A stretch of 64,000 nucleotides of DNA from Devosia sp. Root635 (GTDB taxonomy: Bacteria > Pseudomonadota > Alphaproteobacteria > Rhizobiales > Devosiaceae), in assembly GCF_001427605.1 (NCBI RefSeq), contig NZ_LMGZ01000024.1, positions 1-64,000 on the forward strand. The letters run 5' to 3'. Shown piece by piece: positions 8,434 through 16,367 of this stretch (its first letter is position 1; each line of letters begins with the position of its first letter). The notes below the pieces were generated by a model. It was not told where the DNA came from. It searched no databases and worked only from the letters and a program-made list of their open reading frames with translations. Made by a program: the position numbers and the translations under genes.

Positions 8434-8533
8434 AGCAAGGCGCGAAAAAGTGGGAACCGGTTTTTCGCAAACAGCCTTGCGACAAAAGGAATCTAGAGCC
8501 GGCGCTTTGTTTTCAAAGCGCATGAGGCTCTAG
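8434..8533. repeat. Two adjacent nested palindromes (Hyphomicrobiales-type intergenic repeat)
   Basis: The first unit has outer arms gcaaggc (8435-8441)/gccttgc (8474-8480) and inner arms gcgaaaaa (8442-8449)/tttttcgc (8461-8468). The second has outer arms ctagagcc (8493-8500)/ggctctag (8526-8533) and inner arms gcgctttg (8502-8509)/caaagcgc (8514-8521). The first unit could act as a ubiK terminator. The last base of the second is the first base of the next gene's GTG start. Confidence 0.8.
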
Positions 8534-9261
8534 TGCGGTTCGCCGTAATATCTGACGTGCATGGCAATGCCATGGCGCTCGATGCCGTGCTGGCCGATAT
8601 CAAAAGCCAGGGCGTCGATGCCACATTATGCCTCGGGGATCACGTCAGCGGTCCGCTCGACCCGGCCGGGGCGGCTGACCGGCTGATGGGGCTCGATGGT
8701 CCGGTGATCCGCGGCAATCACGATCGCTGGCTGGCCGAGGGCCATCGCGAGGGTCGGGAACTCGATGTCATCGACCGCTTTGCGCTCGCACGGATGACTG
8801 ACGCCCATCGCGCCTGGCTCGCCGCCATGCCGGCCACATCTGTTTTCAGTGGCGAAATTTTCCTCTGCCACGGCACGCCGGCCAGCGATAACGCCCCTTG
8901 GCTCGATGGCTGGTATCACGACCGCAAGACCACATTGCCCTCCGAAGCTGCCGTCACGGCGCTGGCCGAAGGGCTCGACTATCCCGTCATGCTGTGCGGC
9001 CATACCCATGCCGCCCGTTCGGTCCGCCTGCGCGATGGCCGGCTGATCGTCAATCCGGGCGCGGTGGGGCTGCAGCTTGTCCACGGCTCCCCCGATGCGC
9101 GCTATGCTGTGATCGAGCGGCGCGATGGCACATGGCGCACCAGCCTGCGCATCGTGCAATACGATCATCACGCTGCGGCCCAGCAGGCCGTCGACAATGG
9201 ATTTCTCCCCTGGAAGCAAGCGCTGGCAACGGGTTGGGCCGATGCGAGTGGCCTGTTCTGA
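8533..9261 (+). CDS. Metallophosphoesterase (calcineurin-like, YfcE/DUF2437-type)
   Basis: The 242-residue protein begins MRFAVISDVHGNAMALDAV and has the metallophosphoesterase motifs in order: D-x-H (SDVHGN), G-D-x-V (CLGDHVSG), G-N-H-D (IRGNHDRW), and the later histidines in FLCHGTPASD and LCGHTHAARSVRL. This gives a two-metal phosphodiesterase site; the substrate is not known. The start must be the GTG at 8533, because the first catalytic residues follow within nine codons. There is no ribosome binding site, since a palindromic repeat runs into the start codon. Confidence 0.88.
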   Translation: MRFAVISDVHGNAMALDAVLADIKSQGVDATLCLGDHVSGPLDPAGAADRLMGLDGPVIRGNHDRWLAEGHREGRELDVIDRFALARMTDAHRAWLAAMPATSVFSGEIFLCHGTPASDNAPWLDGWYHDRKTTLPSEAAVTALAEGLDYPVMLCGHTHAARSVRLRDGRLIVNPGAVGLQLVHGSPDARYAVIERRDGTWRTSLRIVQYDHHAAAQQAVDNGFLPWKQALATGWADASGLF

Positions 9262-9292
9262 CACCCAATTGCCTGTGAACGTGCCGTCAGCG

Positions 9293-9307
9293 TTAACAGT
9301 CCGTTAA
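9293..9307 (+). promoter_or_regulatory. CtrA-type box TTAA-N7-TTAA upstream of ybjN-like gene
   Basis: The sequence ttaacagtccgttaa is an exact TTAA-N7-TTAA match to the alphaproteobacterial CtrA cell-cycle regulator site. It lies in the 218-base gap between the metallophosphoesterase and the ybjN-like gene. It is motif evidence only. Confidence 0.5.
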
Positions 9308-9479
9308 CCTTAAGCCGCCCATCGTCATCCACAAGAGAATGCCGTCCGAGGCCTGCGTTCCGTCCCCTGAATCAGCGGGGGCGTGTAGGGTCATTTCGTC
9401 GGGACGATTCGTAAGCCTCGTGCGTGCGGCCAAGCTTCCTGAATACCCGAAACCTGCCGGTTAATGGACGGAACCGTCG

Positions 9480-9980
9480 ATGTCACTGCTGCAAGTCGAG
9501 CCCGATCGCAATGTCCATCCGGTGGACATTATCGAGCATATCGCCTCGATCAACGACTGGACCTTCGAGCGGCAGGATGCCGACGAGATCTCCATTTCCG
9601 TGCGCGGCGGCTGGTCGGATTACCACGTCTCCTTCAACTGGATGGAAGACCTGGAGTCGCTGCATATCGCCTGCGCCTTCGACCTCAAGGTGCCCGAGGG
9701 GCGGCGCGGCGAGATCAAGCAGTTGATTTCATTGATCAATGAGCAGCTCTGGATCGGCCATTTCGATATCTGGAACAAGGAAGGCGTGGTGCTGTTCCGC
9801 AATTCGCACCTGCTGACCGGCGGCGCCGAGGTGTCGCCGCAGCAATGCGAGGCCTTGCTGCGCTCGGCCACCGATAGCTGCGATCTCTATTACCAGGCCT
9901 TCCAGTTCGTCGTCTGGGCCGGCAAGACGGCGGCCGATGCGCTGAGCCATGTCATGTTCGAAACGGTCGGCGAAGCATGA
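9480..9980 (+). CDS. YbjN domain-containing protein
   Basis: The 166-residue protein fits the YbjN family: an N-terminal alpha/beta sensory-like domain (WTFERQDADEISISVRGGW) followed by LWIGHFDIWNKEGVVLFRN. YbjN proteins resemble type III secretion chaperones in fold, and they modulate motility and stress traits in enterobacteria, but the molecular function is unclear. The gene precedes proC and overlaps it by four bases (ATGA), so they share an operon, a conserved pairing in Hyphomicrobiales. A CtrA-like box lies 173 bases upstream. Confidence 0.85.
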   Translation: MSLLQVEPDRNVHPVDIIEHIASINDWTFERQDADEISISVRGGWSDYHVSFNWMEDLESLHIACAFDLKVPEGRRGEIKQLISLINEQLWIGHFDIWNKEGVVLFRNSHLLTGGAEVSPQQCEALLRSATDSCDLYYQAFQFVVWAGKTAADALSHVMFETVGEA

Positions 9981-10801
9981 GTATCGCGCTGCGCCATCTC
10001 GGCCCGGTCATGCTGGTCGGCGCCGGCAAGATGGGCCTGGCTTTGGCCCGCGGCTGGCTCGATGCCGGCCTGCCGCCCAACCACCTGGTGCTGGTCGATC
10101 CTTCCCCCAATCCGGCCGCCTTGCAACTGGCCGAGGACTACGGCCTGACGCTCAATTCCGACGCCAGCGGGCTGTTGCCCAATGTGCTGGTGCTGGCGAT
10201 CAAGCCGCAGATCATCGATCCGGTGATGGCCTCGCTGCAGCCGATTATCGGTCCGCACACGCTGGCCATTTCCATTGTCGCGGGCATAGATATCGCCCGG
10301 CTGTCGCGCGGGCTCGACATGGGCCGTGTCATCCGCACCATGCCCAATACCCCGGCCCAGATCGGCAAGGGCATCACAGGTGCCGTAGCCGGCCCGGCCG
10401 TCGGCGACGAAGACCGCGATGTTGCCGAGGCTTTGTTGCGGGCCGCCGGTCCGGTCGTCTGGTTCGACGACGAGGCCCAGCTCGACGCCGTGACGGCCGT
10501 TTCCGGCTCCGGCCCGGCCTATGTGTTCCATCTGGTCGAGGCGCTGGCCGAGGCGGGGCGGCGCCAGGGTCTGCCCGATGCAGTCGCCGAGCAGTTGGCG
10601 CGCCAGACCGTCATCGGTTCGGCGGCGCTCCTCGAAGCCGATTCGGCCGCGCCGTCGGTGCTGCGGCAGAACGTGACCTCGCCCAACGGCACAACGGCCG
10701 CCGGCCTGGCCGTACTGATGGCGGAAAATGGGCTGATCGATCTCATCGACCGCACGGTGGATGCCGCAAGGCGGCGCAGCGAGGAACTGGGCCGCAGCTA
10801 G
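9977..10801 (+). CDS. proC: Pyrroline-5-carboxylate reductase
   Basis: ProC makes L-proline by NADPH-dependent reduction of pyrroline-5-carboxylate. The 274-residue protein has the N-terminal Rossmann motif MLVGAGKMGLALARGWL, the substrate region VSGSGPAYVFHLVEAL, and the C-terminal signature block TSPNGTTAAGLAVL, all in the expected order. Length is normal. It overlaps the ybjN-like gene by four bases and ends 17 bases before a convergent hypothetical gene. Confidence 0.96.
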   Translation: MSIALRHLGPVMLVGAGKMGLALARGWLDAGLPPNHLVLVDPSPNPAALQLAEDYGLTLNSDASGLLPNVLVLAIKPQIIDPVMASLQPIIGPHTLAISIVAGIDIARLSRGLDMGRVIRTMPNTPAQIGKGITGAVAGPAVGDEDRDVAEALLRAAGPVVWFDDEAQLDAVTAVSGSGPAYVFHLVEALAEAGRRQGLPDAVAEQLARQTVIGSAALLEADSAAPSVLRQNVTSPNGTTAAGLAVLMAENGLIDLIDRTVDAARRRSEELGRS

Positions 10802-10818
10802 GACCAGTCGAAATTGGC

Positions 10819-11325
10819 CTAGCGCCGCTCGCGGCGGCGTTCCCGCAAGTCGATCAACTGGTCGCGAATGGCGGTGGCCCAGTCCCGCAATGCCGTTTCG
10901 CCGGTATGGCTCAGGGCCTGCTCGATACCATCCAGCGCCAGGTGTCCCGACAGGAGTTCATCCCGGTCGCCGCCGGCCTGGTAGCGGGCCAGATGCACCA
11001 TGGCCAGGTTGGCGCGGGTGGTCGCCCATGCGGCGGGCGCCTGGATGCGCGAGCGAAAAGGAAGGGCGCTGACCAGCAGGTGATGCGCCTGGTCGAGCCG
11101 GGCCTGTGCCAGCGGGCCGGTTTCGCTGCGGCCCAGCAGGCACAGGGCCGCGCCCAGATTGGTCAGCACTTCTCCGCGCAGCGGCCCGGAGAGCTCGGTT
11201 TTCAGCAGTTGGAAATAGACCTGCACGGCGGAGTCGAAGTCGTGACTTTCGATCAAGGCTTTCGCGCGCGAAAGCGTCGCCAGCACGCCCTCATCCGCGG
11301 ATCGCGGTTCGACCATTGCATTCAC
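10819..11325 (-). CDS. Hypothetical protein with TPR-like helices
   Basis: The 168-residue protein is not recognised. It is helix-rich with TPR-like pairs (AKALIESHDFDSAVQVYFQLL; VLTNLGAALCLLGRSE; ARANLAMVHLARYQAG-like, here TTRANLAMVHLARYQAG) and ends in an Arg-rich tail (LRERRRERR). No signal peptide or membrane segment is seen. It converges on proC. A second in-frame ATG at 11316 is possible. The coding call rests on length, composition and the repeat-like pattern, so the function is left open. Confidence 0.6.
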   Translation of the reverse strand: MNAMVEPRSADEGVLATLSRAKALIESHDFDSAVQVYFQLLKTELSGPLRGEVLTNLGAALCLLGRSETGPLAQARLDQAHHLLVSALPFRSRIQAPAAWATTRANLAMVHLARYQAGGDRDELLSGHLALDGIEQALSHTGETALRDWATAIRDQLIDLRERRRERR

Positions 11326-11428
11326 GAAGGATAGCCTCGGGTTTGTCTGCCCGCCGCAAGCGGATGGCCAATATTAAACCCGGATGGCCTCGGCAACAAG
11401 CAGTTGCGTCCCGCGACGCACGGGTAAA

Positions 11429-11468
11429 ACGAAAAAGGGGCGTGTCCCTCCAAGCCGGACACGCCCCT
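11429..11468 (-). terminator. Rho-independent terminator of the cold-shock gene
   Basis: The arms aggggcgtgtcc (11436-11447) and ggacacgcccct (11457-11468) form a perfect 12-bp stem with a 9-base loop. On the minus strand it is followed by TTTTTCGTTTT. It lies 22 bases after the cold-shock gene stop and is the clearest intrinsic terminator in the window. Confidence 0.9.
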
Positions 11469-11490
11469 CGGGTCTGTTATGCCTGGTGGC

Positions 11491-11700
11491 TCAGGCGGCA
11501 GTCAGGTTGTCGGCGGCGGACTTGCCGGTCCGCTTGTCCTTGACGATCTCGTAGGTAACCTTCTGGCCCTCATCGAGACCATTCAGGCCCGAACGCTGGA
11601 CGGCGGAAATGTGGACGAACACGTCCGCCCCGCCTTCGTCGGGCTGAATGAAGCCGTAGCCCTTTTGGCCGTTAAACCACTTTACGGTGCCAGTTGCCAT
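11491..11700 (-). CDS. Cold-shock protein, CspA family
   Basis: This 69-residue single OB-fold protein has both RNA-binding motifs: RNP1 as KGYGFIQP and RNP2 as VFVHISAV, with the aromatic lead-in [10 protein letters not shown]. CspA proteins bind single-stranded RNA and act as chaperones or antiterminators. A GAGGGAA ribosome binding site lies about 10 bases upstream. The long upstream region (over 170 bases before any other signal) allows a long 5' leader, as usual for csp genes. A strong intrinsic terminator follows. Confidence 0.95.
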   Translation of the reverse strand: MATGTVKWFNGQKGYGFIQPDEGGADVFVHISAVQRSGLNGLDEGQKVTYEIVKDKRTGKSAADNLTAA

Positions 11701-12219
11701 GATGCGCGTTCCCTCGTGCAGTCGCTGCTGTAGGCGGTCCGTGGCCAGGATTGGCCAGGGACGGAGTGATATCGAAATATCGGAAAATGACGTCAGCAGG
11801 CGGCGAATGGAATTCGCAGGATCAGATCGGTCGGCCGCAATATTCGATCAGGGAGCGTAGCCTGAAAAAAACGGCTGTTCAATATCTGTTTACACATGAC
11901 AAATCGCCCGGCGGGAAAGTGCTTCCTGCCAGGACAAAACGGAGTTTCGTCAAGTATTTGCTCCGGACTATGGAAGCCCGGTGCTGGCAGGCGAGACAAG
12001 CAAAGCGTCTCGGTGCCGGTGGCGCCGTGCCGCGATACGGCACCAAGGCGCCGAACCGGACAGGCCCACCATACGCCAAATTGGCCCGATGCAAACCGGC
12101 ACTATCGTCGCAGCCGGTTTTTTGCACCGTGCGGTGCCGCTTGCTTTCCGGCCGCATTTGCGTCAAACCCCGGCGCGCCGGGCAAATGAGCGCGGTAACC
12201 CTCCAGAGATCACTTCGTC
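11701..12219. other. Gene-free region with structured RNA potential
   Basis: No convincing protein gene lies between the cold-shock gene (minus) and the methyltransferase gene (plus). The proximal part (11701-11900) probably holds the csp promoter and leader; it contains tggcca/tggcca arms at 11742-11757. The part 11925-12123 holds four stable hairpins ending in a terminator (separate entry). From 12124 to 12219 nothing clear is seen apart from the methyltransferase start region. Confidence 0.5.
11925..12123 (+). ncRNA. Candidate structured RNA (small RNA or 5' attenuator) ending in an intrinsic terminator
   Basis: Four stems occur in order. cctgccag (11925-11932) pairs with ctggcagg (11984-11991) and encloses cggag/ctccg. 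cgagac (11992-11997) pairs with gtctcg (12007-12012). A long stem spans 12016-12059, with arms ccggt-ggcgcc-gtgccg and cggcac-ggcgcc-accgg around the loop cgata. Last, aaaccggc (12093-12100) pairs with gccggttt and runs into six T residues (12118-12123). The U-tract sets the orientation as plus. I do not recognise a known family; it may be a free sRNA or a leader controlling the methyltransferase gene 97 bases downstream. Confidence 0.5.
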
Positions 12220-13197
12220 TTGACCAAGGCGTTTCATTCTTCCGGCGACGTCATCGCCGATCGCCGTGCCGGCTATGCAAGGATGCTGGCCGACGGGGGC
12301 GACCATGCCGCCGCCGCCGACCTGCTCGTCCAGGCGCTCGATATCGTGCCGGACTGGGCGGCGGGCTGGGACATGCTCGGCCTCTATTGCGAAAAGGCGG
12401 GCGACGTTGCGGGCGCCATCTCGGCCTGGCGGCACCTTGAGGCGCTGGACGACGAGGGCGTGTTCGGCGCCGGCCTCAAACTCGCCGCCCATGGCGCCGG
12501 CCGGGCCGCCGACGGTACGGCGGTCAGCTATGTCGAGGCGCTGTTCGACCAGTATGCCCCCCAGTTCGAGCGCTCGCTGGTGGACAGGCTGGGCTATCGC
12601 GTGCCCGAAATGCTCGACGATCTGGTGCGGCAGGAAATGGCCCTTCTGGGCATCGACCACTTCGCCCGGGCGCTCGACCTGGGCTGCGGTACCGGGCTGA
12701 TGGGCCGGCACCTGCGCGGCAAGGCCGATTATCTCGAAGGCATCGACGTCTCTGCCGCCATGATCGCCGAGACCGCCCGCAAGGGCATCTATGACAGCCT
12801 GCAAAAGGCCGAGCTGGTCGCCGCGCTCAATGCCCGCCGCGCTGATGCCGACCTGGTCACCGCCGCCGACGTGTTCATCTATTGCGGGGCCCTGCCGCCG
12901 GTGCTGGCCGCACTGGTGCCCGCCTTGCGGCCGGGCGGCCTTGCCGCCTTTTCGCTCGAAGCCCATGACGGGCCCGAGCCGCTGTTCCTGCGGCCATCGC
13001 TGCGCTACGCCCATGGCGTGGACGCCACGCGCGATGCCCTGGTTGTGGCCGGCCTCGAAATCCTGCACTTCGAAACGGCCGTGCTGCGCTTCGACCGCGG
13101 CGCGCCCATCACCGGCATGCTCATCGTCGCCCGCCGCCCGCCCGTGGAACTGAACGCCGCCAATGATGGTGAAGACGGCGGCGACGTGGCGGCTTGA
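12220..13197 (+). CDS. Class I SAM-dependent methyltransferase with N-terminal TPR
   Basis: The 325-residue protein has an N-terminal TPR-like part (residues 15-75: GDHAAAADLLVQALDIVPDW, then GLYCEKAGDVAGAISAW), then a methyltransferase domain with SAM motif I as ALDLGCGTGLMGRHLRG near residue 150, and ISAAMIAETARKG-like acidic motif II (GIDVSAAMI). The start is a TTG at 12220, giving MTKAFHSSGDVIADRR; the reading frame is open and the N-terminus looks complete, but the weak start and poor ribosome binding site suggest low or controlled expression. The substrate is unknown. A terminator-like hairpin precedes it. Confidence 0.8.
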   Translation: MTKAFHSSGDVIADRRAGYARMLADGGDHAAAADLLVQALDIVPDWAAGWDMLGLYCEKAGDVAGAISAWRHLEALDDEGVFGAGLKLAAHGAGRAADGTAVSYVEALFDQYAPQFERSLVDRLGYRVPEMLDDLVRQEMALLGIDHFARALDLGCGTGLMGRHLRGKADYLEGIDVSAAMIAETARKGIYDSLQKAELVAALNARRADADLVTAADVFIYCGALPPVLAALVPALRPGGLAAFSLEAHDGPEPLFLRPSLRYAHGVDATRDALVVAGLEILHFETAVLRFDRGAPITGMLIVARRPPVELNAANDGEDGGDVAA

Positions 13198-13206
13198 TGT
13201 ATCGGC

Positions 13207-13362
13207 TCCATCCCCTTCTCCCTCGTGGGAGAAGGTGCCCGAAGGGCGGATGAGGGGGCGCTGAGTTATCCATTGGCATCGAAGCATAGGCATGCGCAGA
13301 CGCCCTCACGCGGAAATCCGCTGGACGCGGATTTCCCCCTCTCCCACAAGGGGAGAGGGGGA
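13207..13362. repeat. Inverted repeat with CCTCTCCC arms
   Basis: Hairpin-forming segments ccttctccctcgtgggagaagg (in part, ccttctccctcgtgggagaa) and ccctctcccacaaggggaga bracket the core, with tgagggggcgctga and cagacgccctca also inverted. A second small palindrome, cgcggaaatccgctggacgc, lies inside. It fills the gap between the methyltransferase and ltaE. It looks like a repeat unit rather than a gene. Confidence 0.6.
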
Positions 13363-13439
13363 GCCCAGTGAAAAACAGCCCCATTGCCTCACGTTCCGAC
13401 AATCGTGCTAATCATCGGCCTCCAACCGCCGGACCCGCC

Positions 13440-14480
13440 ATGAACACCATCCGCTACGACTTCCGCTCCGATACCGTCACGCGCCCCGCCACGGGCATGC
13501 GTTCTGCCATGGCCACTGCCGAGGTGGGCGACGATGTGTTCGGCGACGATCCCACCGTCAACCTGCTGGAACAGCGCATGGCCACCATGCTCGGCATGGA
13601 TGCGGCGATCTTCGTTTCCTCCGGCACGATGTCGAACCTGCTGGCCCTGATGAGCCATTGCGGACGCGGTGACGAATTCATCGCCGGGCAGAATGCACAT
13701 TGCTACAAATACGAGGCCGGCGGCGCTGCCGTGCTGGGGTCCATCCAGCCCCAGCCCATCGCGCACCAGCCCGATGGCACGATGGACCTTGGCGCCATCG
13801 AGAGCGCCATCAAGGCGGGCGACAATCACTTCGCCACCACGCGGGTCATTGCGCTGGAAAACACCTTTGGCGGCAAGGTGCTGCCGGTCAGCTACATGGC
13901 GCAGGTGGCCGATATCGCCCGCCGGCATGGGCTGGGCCTGCATCTCGACGGCGCCCGCGCCTTCAATGCCGTGGTGGCTTTGGGCACCGACATCAAGAGC
14001 TTCACCGCCCCCTTCGACAGCGTCTCGATCTGTCTCTCCAAGGGGCTCGGTGCGCCGGTGGGCTCGGTGCTGATCGGAAGGCAGGACCTGATCGATACGG
14101 CGCGCCGCAATCGCAAGATGCTGGGCGGCGGGTTGCGGCAGTCCGGCATCCTGGCGGCAGCGGGCCTTTATGCACTCGACAATAACGTGACCCGGCTGGC
14201 CGATGACCATCGCCGCGCCCGGCGCCTGGCCGAGGGCCTTGCCGCCTTCCCCTCGCTCAACGTCACCATGCCCGACACCAATATCGTCTTCGTCGATGTC
14301 GAGGAGCGCCTGGGTGATCGCCTCACCGAATTCCTGGTGTCGCGCGGCGTCGGCATTACCGGCCGCTACGGCCAGCAGCGCTGGGTCACCCATCTCGACG
14401 TGGATGACGCCATGGTCGACGGCGCGCTGGCCGAAGTGGCGACATTCTTCCGGAACGGCGCCGAAGCGGCATTTCGGTAA
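13440..14480 (+). CDS. ltaE: Low-specificity L-threonine aldolase
   Basis: This PLP enzyme splits L-threonine or L-allo-threonine to glycine and acetaldehyde. The 346-residue protein begins MNTIRYDFRSDTVTRPATGM, a family hallmark. Other blocks are GDDVFGDDPTVNLLEQ, the glycine-rich FVSSGTMSNLLALM, LHLDGARAFNAVVALG, and the PLP lysine in SICLSKGLGAPVGSV. The start at 13440 is preferred over a longer frame because the family begins there. It is flanked by palindromic repeats on both sides and looks like a single-gene unit. Confidence 0.93.
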   Translation: MNTIRYDFRSDTVTRPATGMRSAMATAEVGDDVFGDDPTVNLLEQRMATMLGMDAAIFVSSGTMSNLLALMSHCGRGDEFIAGQNAHCYKYEAGGAAVLGSIQPQPIAHQPDGTMDLGAIESAIKAGDNHFATTRVIALENTFGGKVLPVSYMAQVADIARRHGLGLHLDGARAFNAVVALGTDIKSFTAPFDSVSICLSKGLGAPVGSVLIGRQDLIDTARRNRKMLGGGLRQSGILAAAGLYALDNNVTRLADDHRRARRLAEGLAAFPSLNVTMPDTNIVFVDVEERLGDRLTEFLVSRGVGITGRYGQQRWVTHLDVDDAMVDGALAEVATFFRNGAEAAFR

Positions 14481-14503
14481 TCGACGGACTCGCGGCTCCT
14501 GCC

Positions 14504-14626
14504 CACCCCCTTGAGGGGGAGGGTAGCGAAGCTGGGGAGGGGGTGTCGCGGCCTCCGCGGGCCTCGCGGCTTGTGAAACCTCCGACACCCACACCCTCGA
14601 TCCCTCCCCTCAAGGGGGAGGGAAGG
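14504..14626. repeat. Inverted repeat of the CTCCCCTTGAGGGGAG family
   Basis: The outer hairpins cacccccttgagggggaggg and ccctcccctcaagggggagg face each other, with a further inverted match ggggtgtcgcgg.../...ccgacacccac. It lies between the convergent ends of ltaE and the dioxygenase-like gene and may stop transcription from both sides. Confidence 0.7.
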
Positions 14627-14640
14627 TTGACTGCGGGCGT

Positions 14641-15438
14641 TTACCCCTGGTCCAGCGCCACTCGAACCGCCAGTTCCACCGGCGAATATTCCCCGTCCTT
14701 CCGGTCCAGCACCAGTTCGCCCCGCGGCATCAGCGGCGGCTGGGCCATGAACTTCACCACCTTGCCCCGATGCTTCTGCGCCCCGTGCACGAGGAAGGGG
14801 TGACACAGATAGACCGTCCCCGCCGGCCCGGTCGCCAGCGCCTGCTTGCCCGTATCGAACCAGTCCGGCCGGTCGGCGATCATGTCGCGCAGCGAGCGCC
14901 CGGCATCGCCGGCCGGGGCCAGGTAACGCGCCACTTCGAGATGCGAGCCGACCTTGATGCGGGTCGGCGCGTCGTCCTCCCCGACATCGGAGAACAGGAA
15001 CAGCATCAGCAGGGCGCGGCCCTTCGAGACCACATTGGCCCTGATATCGAGGAAATCCTTGAAATCAGGTCCGGCAAAGCTGCCATCGATATGCCAGCCG
15101 TCGTCGCCGGGCTCGTCAGGCGAGGGAAACCGCACCGGGAACGTGCCCAGTCCCTGCGGCGGCACCCAGCGGTCCTGGCCCACGATCTGGTCATAGGCGG
15201 CGCGGAGCAGGGGCGTATTGGCCGCCTCGCGGAAGGGCAGGTCGGAATAGCCGCCCAGCCGGATGACCGGTTTGGTCCAGCTGGCCGGATCATCCGGGTC
15301 GCAGCCGGTATCCTTCCACAGGATGGCGCGGCCCTGCTCGGCCAGGTCACGGGGAAAGGCATTGTCGATGCGGATGAAACCGTCGGTGATGAAGGCGTCG
15401 ATTTGCGCTGCGTTGAGCGCGGAAATGCTATCAGGCAT
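14641..15438 (-). CDS. Phytanoyl-CoA dioxygenase family protein
   Basis: The 265-residue protein belongs to the PhyH family of iron(II)/2-oxoglutarate oxygenases. The N-terminal helix-turn IDAFITDGFIRIDNAFPRDL is family-typical. The iron site is seen as the H-x-D of DGWHIDGSFAG and the distal histidine in VYLCHPFLVHGAQKHRGK, followed by an arginine-rich region that could bind 2-oxoglutarate. The substrate is unknown; such proteins in bacteria hydroxylate diverse small molecules. The start at 15438 (MPDSISALNAAQ) is preferred; an in-frame ATG at 15459 adds seven residues. Confidence 0.88.
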   Translation of the reverse strand: MPDSISALNAAQIDAFITDGFIRIDNAFPRDLAEQGRAILWKDTGCDPDDPASWTKPVIRLGGYSDLPFREAANTPLLRAAYDQIVGQDRWVPPQGLGTFPVRFPSPDEPGDDGWHIDGSFAGPDFKDFLDIRANVVSKGRALLMLFLFSDVGEDDAPTRIKVGSHLEVARYLAPAGDAGRSLRDMIADRPDWFDTGKQALATGPAGTVYLCHPFLVHGAQKHRGKVVKFMAQPPLMPRGELVLDRKDGEYSPVELAVRVALDQG

Positions 15439-15609
15439 TGGAAATCCATGAGTTCGCAAGGCCGCAGGGGCGGCCGGTCAAGCGGCTGTGCCGCTCAATG
15501 TGTGCCCGAGTGGGGCGCCATCAGGCGCCGAGGAACACCGCGAACTTGTACGACTGGATCATCATCATGGTGGCTCGAAATACAGGCGCGAACCGCATCC
15601 TGTCAAGTT

Positions 15610-15637
15610 GACCCGCCCGGTGGATGCCGGGCGGGTC
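15610..15637 (-). terminator. Hairpin downstream of catB
   Basis: The arms gacccgcccgg (15610-15620) and ccgggcgggtc (15627-15637) form a perfect 11-bp stem with a 6-base loop. It starts seven bases past the catB stop. It lacks a clean U-tract on the minus strand, so termination may be inefficient or Rho-assisted. Confidence 0.5.
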
Positions 15638-15643
15638 GGGGGA

Positions 15644-16264
15644 TCAGCCCTGCCAGAAGGCGTGCAGCGCGGCAATATCGCCGCTGCACAGCAGCGGCAT
15701 GGCCGCCTGCAGCCTTTCTTCCGGCCAGTCCCACCAGGCCATTTCCAGCAGCATGGCGATTTGGGCATCGTCGAACCGCTTGCGGATCGGCTTGCCGGGA
15801 TTGCCGCCGATAATGGTGTAGGGCTCGACATCCCTTGTCACCAGCGCCCGCGTGCCGATCACCGCGCCATGGCCGATGCGGACACCCGGCATGACGATCG
15901 CCTCGGTGCCGATCCACACGTCATTGCCGATGACCGTATCGCCGGCCGGCGCAAAAGCGTCGAGCGCCCCCGCAAATTCGGGCATTTCCGGCATATAGAA
16001 GAACGGAAACGAGCTGGCCCAGTCGTGGCGATGGCCCTGATTGCCGGCCATGATAAAGGCGGCGCCCGAACCGATCGAGCAGAAACTGCCCACGATCAGC
16101 TTGTCGGCATCCGGGTCGGGCAGCAGGAAGCGGGCGCAATCATCAAAGCTGTGCCCGTGATAATAGCCGGAGTAGTAGCTGTATTTCCCAACGACGATAT
16201 TGGGGTGCGTCACCTGTTCACTGAGGCGGATGCCCTTGAACGGGTTTTCGAAGAAATTGGTCAT
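15644..16264 (-). CDS. catB: Type B (xenobiotic) chloramphenicol acetyltransferase, CatB
   Basis: CatB acetylates the 3-hydroxyl of chloramphenicol with acetyl-CoA and inactivates it. The 206-residue protein is full length and matches the family throughout: [11 protein letters not shown], then [19 protein letters not shown], and [20 protein letters not shown] with the catalytic histidine (H78). The C-terminal half is a left-handed parallel beta helix built from hexapeptide repeats ([20 protein letters not shown] in part). It is chromosomal with no mobile element nearby. Its 103-base leader contains a short open reading frame and several hairpins (separate entries), suggesting control by translation of that frame. 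Confidence 0.93.
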   Translation of the reverse strand: MTNFFENPFKGIRLSEQVTHPNIVVGKYSYYSGYYHGHSFDDCARFLLPDPDADKLIVGSFCSIGSGAAFIMAGNQGHRHDWASSFPFFYMPEMPEFAGALDAFAPAGDTVIGNDVWIGTEAIVMPGVRIGHGAVIGTRALVTRDVEPYTIIGGNPGKPIRKRFDDAQIAMLLEMAWWDWPEERLQAAMPLLCSGDIAALHAFWQG

Positions 16265-16367
16265 GATGGACTCGTGAAGTCTGCTGCCCGAGAGGCAGCC
16301 TGTTTGCAGAATATACGGAAGCGGCCGGCCCCGTGTGGCCGGCTAAAGGGCGATCCCTCGGCGCGTG
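16265..16367 (-). promoter_or_regulatory. catB leader with hairpins and a possible long-range pairing
   Basis: On the transcript, gcgatcc inside the upstream frame (forward 16379-16385) pairs with ggatcgc (16350-16356), with inner gcgcg/cgcgc, so the stop codon of the upstream frame lies in the loop. A second hairpin has arms gccggcc/ggccggc (16324-16343), and a third has ctgcc/ggcag (16284-16298). The segment 16275-16281, only 11-17 bases before the catB ATG, is complementary to 16408-16414 at the start of the upstream frame. These features fit a translational or transcriptional attenuator. Confidence 0.55.

Noticed and set aside
11925..12123. Identity with 6S RNA, SRP RNA, RNase P RNA or tmRNA
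   Set aside because: The conserved sequence blocks of those RNAs are not found, and the hairpin order does not fit, so only an unassigned candidate is reported.
15644..16264. Recent horizontal transfer of catB
   Set aside because: No transposase, integron site or composition change was seen around it; CatB-type genes are often chromosomal in environmental bacteria.
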